Assembly (NCBI RefSeq): GCF_001905005.1
Contig: NZ_LWKZ01000026.1
Location: 704,806 to 768,805, forward strand
Direction: 5' to 3'
Origin: Streptomyces sp. CB02923
GTDB lineage: Bacteria > Actinomycetota > Actinomycetes > Streptomycetales > Streptomycetaceae
DNA: 64,000 bases
Shown here piece by piece: positions 58,391-64,000 of the stretch (position 1 is the stretch's first letter; every line of letters begins with the position of its first letter). A model generated the notes under the pieces. That model saw only the letters and a program-made list of their open reading frames with translations. It made no database searches and was not told the origin of the DNA. A program made the position numbers and the translations under genes.

Positions 58391-58849
58391 GTGGACGAAG
58401 CCAGCCGTCGAGGAGGCCGGAGCCCGGTGGCCGCCGGTGCGGGCCATGCCGCTCCCGGGCAGCCGGGGGTCATCGGCATCGCGCTCGCCGCCGTGCTGAC
58501 GGCCGCGCTCGCGCAGGGCTCATGGCAGTGGTTCGCCACATACATCGGCGTGACGCTGCTCGCGGTGATCCTCTTCTTTTACCGGCTGCCGGTGTGGACG
58601 CCCGGCCTCCGTTCTGCGTACATGCGCAATCTGGCGGCGTATTCGCTGGTCGTGGGCCTGTGCGTAGCGATCACGCTGGCTCCCATGATGCAGCGCTGGG
58701 CGTGGCTGTTCCCGATGCCGGGCACCCGTGGCACGTGTCCCGCCCTGGGCACCTACGAGAGCATCCGGACGGAGGCGGCGCTGGCGGACCTGGCCGGTCG
58801 CGACGGTGCCGGTGCTGCCTTGGCGCACGCGCAGGACGTCACGCCTTGA
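58391..58849 (+). CDS. Small membrane protein (152 aa)
   Basis: GTG start with AGGAGA about 6 nt upstream. Three hydrophobic segments at about 25-45 (IGIALAAVLTAAL), 50-68 (FATYIGVTLLAVILFFY) and 82-105 (LAAYSLVVGLCVAITLA), then a 45-residue soluble tail with a Cys. No family recognised. Confidence 0.6.
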   Translation: MDEASRRGGRSPVAAGAGHAAPGQPGVIGIALAAVLTAALAQGSWQWFATYIGVTLLAVILFFYRLPVWTPGLRSAYMRNLAAYSLVVGLCVAITLAPMMQRWAWLFPMPGTRGTCPALGTYESIRTEAALADLAGRDGAGAALAHAQDVTP

Positions 58850-58915
58850 CCTGCGGCGTACCACCTATACCGCACTGAAAGTGCGCAACCCGGACCTCCG
58901 TCCTAATGTGGGCGC

Positions 58916-59134
58916 ATGGCCGCTTCCCGGTTGCGATGGTCCCCCTTCGGCGGGCCGCGCAGGGAAGCGGCGGGCGTGGTGGCCCCGGCGCCGCCGGTCC
59001 CGGTTGCCTGGCGGGCAGCCGGGGCCGGCGCGCCTTCGGCACCCGGCCCCCGCCCCGCCCGTACCCCGTCACCTCACCCGGCCGGCGGCCGTGCGCCCGC
59101 TCCGTCCGCGGGTCGGGAGCGTGACAGGTCATGA
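58916..59134 (+). CDS. Possible small Pro/Ala/Arg-rich protein (72 aa)
   Basis: The frame has about 79 percent GC3 and ends in an ATGA overlap with the phosphatase gene at 59131, a usual sign of coupling. The only upstream promoter hint is a -10-like TAATGT at about 58904. The protein is low-complexity and may be spurious. Confidence 0.35.
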   Translation: MAASRLRWSPFGGPRREAAGVVAPAPPVPVAWRAAGAGAPSAPGPRPARTPSPHPAGGRAPAPSAGRERDRS

Positions 59135-61293
59135 CCGGACGGGACACCCCTCCGCCCGGCCGCTACGACCCGCACCGCGGCGTACCGCCCCGGGCCGCCG
59201 ATGCTCCGGGGCCGGACGCGGACGGCACCCGCCCCGCACCACCGCTCGCCCCCCTCAGCCTGCGCGAACGGCTCGCCCTCAACCGGACGGGCACCTTCGA
59301 CTGGGACCTGGACCGCGCGACGCTGGAACTGGACCCGTGCGCGCTGGACGTCTTCGACCTGCGGCCGGACGAGTTCGACGGGCGGCCCGCGACGCTCGCC
59401 GCCCGCGTGCCCCCCGAAGAGGGCTACCGGCTGGACGCGGCCGTCTCCCAGGCCGTCCAGGACGGGGCACCCTCGTACGGCGCGTACTTCCGCATCCACT
59501 GCCGCGACGGCACACCCCGGTGGACCCAGACCCAGGGCCGCATCCTGCGGGACGACGACGGCCGTCCCTACCGGATCGCCGGTGTCGTCCGGGAAGCCGG
59601 TACGGAGATGGCGGACTCCGTGCTGCTGCGATCTCTCCAGGAGAACCGCCAGCGGCAGACCGCGATGGTGCAGCAGACCACGGCGGCGCTCTCCCGGGCC
59701 CTGTCGGTCGCGGACGTGACCCGCGTCCTGACCGGTACGGGCGGTGCCCGGCGGTTCGGCGCCGACGCGCTGATCCTGGGGCTGGTCGACAACGACCGTT
59801 TCGAGGTCATCGCCATCACGGGCCTGCCGGGGGCCGCTCCCGAGGAGATGATGGCGTCCCGGCTCGACGACACCCTGCCGCTGTCGGACGCCGCGCTGTC
59901 GCGCCGGGCCGCGTTCCTGTCCTCACGCGGCGAACTGATGGCCCGCTATCCACGGCTGCGCCCGTACCTGGACCGCGTCCCGTCGGGCAGTGCCGTCTTC
60001 CTGCCGCTGGTCGCGCAGGACCGCGCCATCGCGGCGCTCGGCCTGTTCAACGCCGAGCCCAAGCAGCACTCGGCGGAGGACCGGAACCTGGCACTGGCGC
60101 TGGCCGGTGTCGTGGCCCAGTCCCTCCAGCGGGCCATGCTCTTCGACCAGGAACGCGAGTTCGCGACCGGGCTACAGGCCACGATGCTGCCGCGCCGCGT
60201 GCCCGACATCGCGGGCGGCGAGGTCACCGTCCGCTACCACGCGGCCAGCACCGGGCGGGACATCGGCGGTGACTGGTACGACGTCATCCCGCTGCCCCAG
60301 GGGCGCACCGGGCTGGTCGTGGGCGACGTCCAGGGCCACGACACGCACGCCGCGGCGGTGATGGGGCAGCTGCGCATCGCCCTGCGTGCCTATGCCACCG
60401 AGGGCCATTCCCCGGAGACGGTGCTGGTCCGCGCGTCCCGCTTCCTCGCCGAGCTGGAGACCGAACGGTTCGCGACGTGTACGTACGTCCAGGCGGACCT
60501 GGAGTCCGGCGCGCTGCACGTGGCGCGGGCCGGCCACCTGGGCCCGCTGATCTGGGACGCGGCCGGACACACGGACTGGCACCCGGTACGCGGCGGGCTG
60601 CCGCTCGGGCTGGCCACCGCCTTCGGCCAGGACCACTTCCCGGAGACGCAGCTCTTCCTGGAGCCGGACTCCGCCCTCCTGCTGTGCACCGACGGCCTGG
60701 TCGAACAGCCGGGCCAGGACATCACCGCGGGCATCGACGCGCTGGCCGCCGCGGTCCGGGACGGCCCGGCCGAGCTGGAGGCGCTCGCCGACCTGCTCTC
60801 GGACCAGCTGTGGGCGCGGTCCGGCTCCGACGACGACATGGCCCTCGTGCTGCTGCACCGCGCCCCGACCGCCGGGACCACCGCCATCACCCCGCGCTTC
60901 CGGCTCCACGTCCACCAGGCGGACCCGTCCGGCGCCTCGGAGGTGCGGGCCATGCTGCGGCGGACGATGGACCAGTGGCGGGCGGGCCCGGTCGCGTACG
61001 ACATCGAGGTGGCCGCCACCGAACTCGTCACCAACGCGCTGACCCACACGGACAGCGGGGCGCTCGTGACGGTGGAACTCCTGCCGCCCGCGGCGGGCGG
61101 CAGCCGGCGCCGCGTCCGGCTGGAGGTCGAGGACCGTTCCAGCCGCTGGCCGCGCCGCCGCACCCCCGGCGAAACCGCCACCTCCGGCCGGGGCCTGATG
61201 ATGGTCGAAGCCCTGTCCGACTCCTGGGGAGCGGAGCCGAGAGGCAGCGGCAAGGCACTGTGGTGCGAATTCGCCCTCCCGGGCGAGGGCTAA
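59131..61293 (+). CDS. PAS-GAF-SpoIIE phosphatase with HATPase domain
   Basis: 720 aa. Order: PAS-like domain about 45-155 (GTFDWDLDRATLEL), GAF about 185-345, SpoIIE/PP2C phosphatase about 355-575 (TGRDIGGDWYDVIPLPQGR with metal-binding Asp, LLLCTDGLVEQ), and a histidine-kinase-like ATPase (anti-sigma type) about 590-718 (VAATELVTNALTH, GRGLMMVEALSDSWG). Such proteins control anti-anti-sigma factors by dephosphorylation and can bind ATP in the kinase-like domain, forming a partner-switching module. Whether a cognate STAS protein lies nearby is not seen in the window. Confidence 0.92.
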   Translation: MTGRDTPPPGRYDPHRGVPPRAADAPGPDADGTRPAPPLAPLSLRERLALNRTGTFDWDLDRATLELDPCALDVFDLRPDEFDGRPATLAARVPPEEGYRLDAAVSQAVQDGAPSYGAYFRIHCRDGTPRWTQTQGRILRDDDGRPYRIAGVVREAGTEMADSVLLRSLQENRQRQTAMVQQTTAALSRALSVADVTRVLTGTGGARRFGADALILGLVDNDRFEVIAITGLPGAAPEEMMASRLDDTLPLSDAALSRRAAFLSSRGELMARYPRLRPYLDRVPSGSAVFLPLVAQDRAIAALGLFNAEPKQHSAEDRNLALALAGVVAQSLQRAMLFDQEREFATGLQATMLPRRVPDIAGGEVTVRYHAASTGRDIGGDWYDVIPLPQGRTGLVVGDVQGHDTHAAAVMGQLRIALRAYATEGHSPETVLVRASRFLAELETERFATCTYVQADLESGALHVARAGHLGPLIWDAAGHTDWHPVRGGLPLGLATAFGQDHFPETQLFLEPDSALLLCTDGLVEQPGQDITAGIDALAAAVRDGPAELEALADLLSDQLWARSGSDDDMALVLLHRAPTAGTTAITPRFRLHVHQADPSGASEVRAMLRRTMDQWRAGPVAYDIEVAATELVTNALTHTDSGALVTVELLPPAAGGSRRRVRLEVEDRSSRWPRRRTPGETATSGRGLMMVEALSDSWGAEPRGSGKALWCEFALPGEG

Positions 61294-61329
61294 GGCGTTT
61301 CTGACGGCGAGACCCGGGCCCCGGGGGCC

Positions 61330-62721
61330 CTACGCTCCGTGCCAGACCGTTGTCGCGTTGCAGAATTCCCGGATGCCGTGGCCGGCCAGTTCGCGGCCGT
61401 AGCCGGAGCGTTTGATGCCGCCGAAGGGGAGGGCGGGGTGGGAGGCGGTCATGCCGTTGAAGAAGATGCCGCCGGCCTCGATGTCGCGGATGAGGCGCCG
61501 CTGTTCGTCCTCGTCGCGGGTCCACGCGTTGGAGCTCAGGCCGAACGGGGTGTCGTTGGCGGTGGCGACGGCCTCGTCGAGGTCGTTGACCCGGTAGAGC
61601 GTGGCGACCGGGCCGAATGCCTCCTCCTGGTGGATGCGCATCGCGGGGGTGATGCCGGCCAGTACGGTCGGCTCGTAGAACCAGCCGGTGGCCGGCTTCT
61701 CGGGGCGTTTGCCGCCGCAGAGGGCCGCCGCGCCCCGGTGGACCGCGTCGTCGACCAGTTCTTCCAGGTCGGAGCGGCCCTGTTCGCTCGACAGCGGGCC
61801 GACGTCGGTCGTCTCCTCCATCGGGTCGCCGACGGTCAGTCCGGCCATCCGCTCGGTGAAGCGCACCGCGAACTCGTCGTAGACGTCGGTGTGCACGATG
61901 AAGCGCTTGGCGGCGATGCAGGACTGGCCGTTGTTCTGGACGCGGGCGGTCACAGCCGTGCGTACGGCCGCGTCGAGGTCGGCGGACGGCAGCACGATGT
62001 ACGGGTCGCTGCCGCCCAGTTCCAGCACCGTCTTCTTGATCTCGCCGGCGGCGATGGAGGCGACGGAGCGGCCGGCCGGTTCGCTGCCGGTGAGTGTCGC
62101 GGCGGCGACCCGGCGGTCACGGAGGATGCCCTCGATCGCGCCGGAGCCGACCAGCAGGGTCTGGAAGCAGCCTTCGGGGAAGCCCGCCCGGTGCAGCAGG
62201 TCCTGCACGTACAGCGCGGTCTGCGGCACGTTGGAGGCGTGCTTGAGCAGACAGGTGTTGCCGGCCATCAGCGCGGGCGCGGCGAAGCGGACGACCTGCC
62301 AGAGGGGGAAGTTCCACGGCATGACGGCCAGGACGGTGCCGAGCGGCCGGTAGCGGACGTAGGCGCGGGACGCCCCGGCGTCCTTGGCGTCGCCGGGGTC
62401 GGGCAGTTCGTCGGCGAGGAGTTCCTCGGCGTGGTCCGCGTACCAGCGCATCGTCTTCGCGCATTTGGCGGCCTCGGCACGGGCCGCCGCCAGTGGCTTG
62501 CCCATCTCGGTCGTCATCGTGCGGGCGATGCCGTCCTGGCTCGCCTCCAGCAGGCCGGCGGCGTTGCGCAGCAGTTCGCCGCGTTCGGCGAAGGTGGTGG
62601 TCCGGTAGCTGCGGAACGTCTGCTCGGCGCGGGCGAGCCGGTCCTCGATCCCGTCCGCGTCGAGCGCGTCGAAGGTCTTGAGCGTCTCGCCGGTGGCCGG
62701 GTTGACCGTGGCGATGGCCAT
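61330..62721 (-). CDS. Aldehyde dehydrogenase, succinate-semialdehyde type
   Basis: 463 aa; ATG preceded by GGAGG about 12 nt upstream. ALDH catalytic residues: Asn137 (MPWNFP), Lys160, Glu234 (LELGGSDP) and Cys268 (NNGQSCIAAKRF), with ETTDVGPLSSEQ and MTASHPALPFGGIKRSGYGREL. The segment TASHPALPFGG is typical of GabD/SSADH-like enzymes, which oxidise succinate semialdehyde with NADP+. It is 47 bp downstream of the proline-rich gene and probably co-transcribed with it. Confidence 0.88.
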   Translation of the reverse strand: MAIATVNPATGETLKTFDALDADGIEDRLARAEQTFRSYRTTTFAERGELLRNAAGLLEASQDGIARTMTTEMGKPLAAARAEAAKCAKTMRWYADHAEELLADELPDPGDAKDAGASRAYVRYRPLGTVLAVMPWNFPLWQVVRFAAPALMAGNTCLLKHASNVPQTALYVQDLLHRAGFPEGCFQTLLVGSGAIEGILRDRRVAAATLTGSEPAGRSVASIAAGEIKKTVLELGGSDPYIVLPSADLDAAVRTAVTARVQNNGQSCIAAKRFIVHTDVYDEFAVRFTERMAGLTVGDPMEETTDVGPLSSEQGRSDLEELVDDAVHRGAAALCGGKRPEKPATGWFYEPTVLAGITPAMRIHQEEAFGPVATLYRVNDLDEAVATANDTPFGLSSNAWTRDEDEQRRLIRDIEAGGIFFNGMTASHPALPFGGIKRSGYGRELAGHGIREFCNATTVWHGA

Positions 62722-62768
62722 GGGAATGCACCTCCCGTGGGGTGGTGGGTGGCGGCGGGGGCCGGGGG

Positions 62769-63053
62769 CTAGGTGAGCGGCCCGGGGGCCGGTGACGGCT
62801 CCGGTACGGGGTCGGGGCCCGGCGGGCGCGGTACGGGGTCGGGGTTGGGTGTCGGCGGCTGCGGCGCGGGCGGCGGCGGTGTGGGGTCGGGCGGTCCGGG
62901 CACCGGAGGTCCCGGTGTCGGCCCCGGCGCGGGGCCGGGCCCCGGTCCCGGCTCGGGTCCTCCGGGCCCCGGCGTCGGCGTGGGCGTCGGCGGCACGGGC
63001 TCGCTCGCCTGCCCCGGCTCGCGCGTACGGTGCGGTGTCGGTTGCCGCTCCAC
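62769..63053 (-). CDS. Proline-rich low-complexity protein (94 aa)
   Basis: GTG start with AGGAGG 7 nt upstream, which supports a real gene. More than half the residues are Pro, Thr or Gly in PTPTPTPGPG and PGPPDPTPPPPAPQPP style repeats. No signal peptide or domain. Located just upstream of the ALDH gene on the same strand; a spacer or wall-linked role is only speculation. Confidence 0.6.
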   Translation of the reverse strand: MERQPTPHRTREPGQASEPVPPTPTPTPGPGGPEPGPGPGPAPGPTPGPPVPGPPDPTPPPPAPQPPTPNPDPVPRPPGPDPVPEPSPAPGPLT

Positions 63054-63243
63054 AGCAGACCTCCTGGGTCGTACGGCATGTGGTTCTCCGGCCCCGGTAC
63101 CCGGGTTTCGCCGGTCTATCGCATCGGCGCCCGGTGGATTGCGGTGCCGGACACACGCGGTGCCGGACGCATGCCTCGTTCCTGCGGGTGGCTTGTCCGG
63201 TTCGTTCGGCGACGCGCGGTCCCTGGCCCCCTACATTGCGGGC

Positions 63244-63975
63244 ATGACCTCCGTGAGGACCGTGACGACCATGGCCTGCGCCGCCGCGCTCGCCCTGACC
63301 GTGCCCCACTCCCCCGCCGCGTTCTCGGCCCCCGCCCCGGCGGCCGGCCGTCCGCTGCCCACCCGGATGGCGGACACCGGCGGCGGCGGTCAGCTCATCA
63401 CGGCCCGCGCCGCGGACCTCGGCTCCACGACCGGCACGGTGAGCTGGTGGCAGCGGCACGGGAGCCGCTGGCACCGGGTCGGTACGGCGCCCGCGCGCTT
63501 CGGGGCGAACGGGCTGGCCGAGGGCAGCTCCCGCGAGCAGGGCACCTCGACGACCCCGACGGGCCTGTACGACCTGCCGTTCGCCTTCGGGACCGCCGGG
63601 AAACCGGCCGGTACGAGGATTCCGTACCGGCCGGTGCGGGACAGCTCCTGGTGGTGCCAGGACAACGCCTCGTCCGCCTACAACCGCTGGGTGGACCCGC
63701 TGCCGGGCGACTGCGCGGCGAAGGAGGCCGAGCGCCTGGCCGACTACCCGGTGCAGTACAGCCGGGCCCTCGTCATCGGCTTCAACTACCACCGGCCGGT
63801 ACGCGGGCGCGGCGCGGGCATCTTCCTGCACGTCAACGGCCGCGGGGCGACGGCGGGCTGTGTGTCCGTACCGGCCCGCGCGATGGCCCGCATCGTGTCC
63901 TGGGTGAAGCCCGCCGCGCGTCCGCACATGGCGATCGGCACGGATTCCGGCCGTACGGCGGTCACCCGCTACTGA
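63244..63975 (+). CDS. Secreted L,D-transpeptidase-like protein (YkuD family)
   Basis: 243 aa with a signal peptide about 1-32 (TTMACAAALALTVPHSPAAFSA). The catalytic motif of L,D-transpeptidases, HxxxGxxTxGCVS, is seen at His196-Cys206 (HVNGRGATAGCVSVP). These enzymes make 3-3 cross-links in peptidoglycan with a meso-diaminopimelate acyl donor. Divergent from the proline-rich gene. Confidence 0.9.
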   Translation: MTSVRTVTTMACAAALALTVPHSPAAFSAPAPAAGRPLPTRMADTGGGGQLITARAADLGSTTGTVSWWQRHGSRWHRVGTAPARFGANGLAEGSSREQGTSTTPTGLYDLPFAFGTAGKPAGTRIPYRPVRDSSWWCQDNASSAYNRWVDPLPGDCAAKEAERLADYPVQYSRALVIGFNYHRPVRGRGAGIFLHVNGRGATAGCVSVPARAMARIVSWVKPAARPHMAIGTDSGRTAVTRY

Positions 63976-64000
63976 CCGGTCCTAGGCGCTGTTTCTCGGA

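Noticed and set aside
1..64000. Long open frames antisense to real genes
   Set aside because: In GC-rich DNA opposite frames stay open; those overlapping genes with clear motifs and family matches on the other strand were discarded.
1..64000. tRNA or rRNA genes
   Set aside because: No T-loop, CCA-end or cloverleaf pattern was recognised in any intergenic stretch.

Overview
The window is very G+C-rich DNA with strong third-position GC bias, many GTG starts, Shine-Dalgarno sites of the GGAGG type and short ATGA/GTGA/TGATG gene overlaps. The gene content (Rpf-like transglycosylase with LysM, SpoIIE/PP2C phosphatase with HATPase, several TetR regulators, DUF4232 lipoprotein, MMPL pump, AA10 LPMO, L,D-transpeptidase) points to a Streptomyces or close relative chromosome. 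I see no phage, plasmid, insertion sequence, CRISPR array, rRNA or tRNA. Species assignment is not possible from the sequence alone.

Layout. 0-2.8 kb: end of an ALDH3-like aldehyde dehydrogenase, then a TIM-barrel isomerase, an RpiB-type isomerase and a zinc alcohol dehydrogenase, which together look like a tetrose/polyol-phosphate catabolic unit. 2.9-15.1 kb: accessory single genes: SDR/LysR divergent pair, secreted protein-arginine deiminase, acyl-CoA synthetase, DinB/mycothiol-type protein, Fpg/Nei glycosylase, lipase maturation factor, TPR protein, amino-acid permease. 15.3-19.9 kb: Rpf/LysM wall protein, then a molybdate operon on the minus strand (MerR-type HTH/TOBE regulator, ModA, fused ModB-ModC) with an operator set inside a probably leaderless promoter. 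20-25.2 kb: MdcB/CitG-like protein, PaaX regulator with LspA, AidB-type acyl-CoA dehydrogenase with an enoyl-CoA hydratase. 25.2-31 kb: YndJ/DUF1990 pair behind a striking 23-bp inverted repeat, Tat-exported phosphatase, secreted beta-helix protein. 31-35 kb: two TetR-controlled units, one SDR and one HAD/acetoacetate-decarboxylase pair, each with paired palindromic operators. 35-43 kb: DUF6461-like protein, small secreted protein plus large membrane protein, an LPMO with a DasR-like site over its promoter, a TetR/OYE divergent pair, a DUF4232 lipoprotein.

43.5-50.5 kb is the most interesting block: an SDR, an AurF-type diiron oxygenase translationally coupled to an MMPL exporter, and divergently a KASIII, a free ACP and a KASII in one tight operon. 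The parts form a minimal acyl-chain assembly, tailoring and export set that I cannot match to a known pathway. It is followed by an AraC regulator, a MoxR-ATPase/VWA-protein pair, a large glycosidase-like protein with no signal peptide, and an SDR whose catalytic Tyr is replaced by His. The window ends with two small proteins, a PAS-GAF-SpoIIE-HATPase phosphatase, a succinate-semialdehyde-type dehydrogenase, a proline-rich protein and an L,D-transpeptidase.

A second theme is the number of short tandem duplications placed exactly at gene boundaries: 17 bp x4, 37 bp x3, 32 bp x4, 14 bp x3, 19 bp x3, 22 bp x3, 8 bp x6, 7 bp x4. Several copy a stop codon or a Shine-Dalgarno site. No annotated element explains them.
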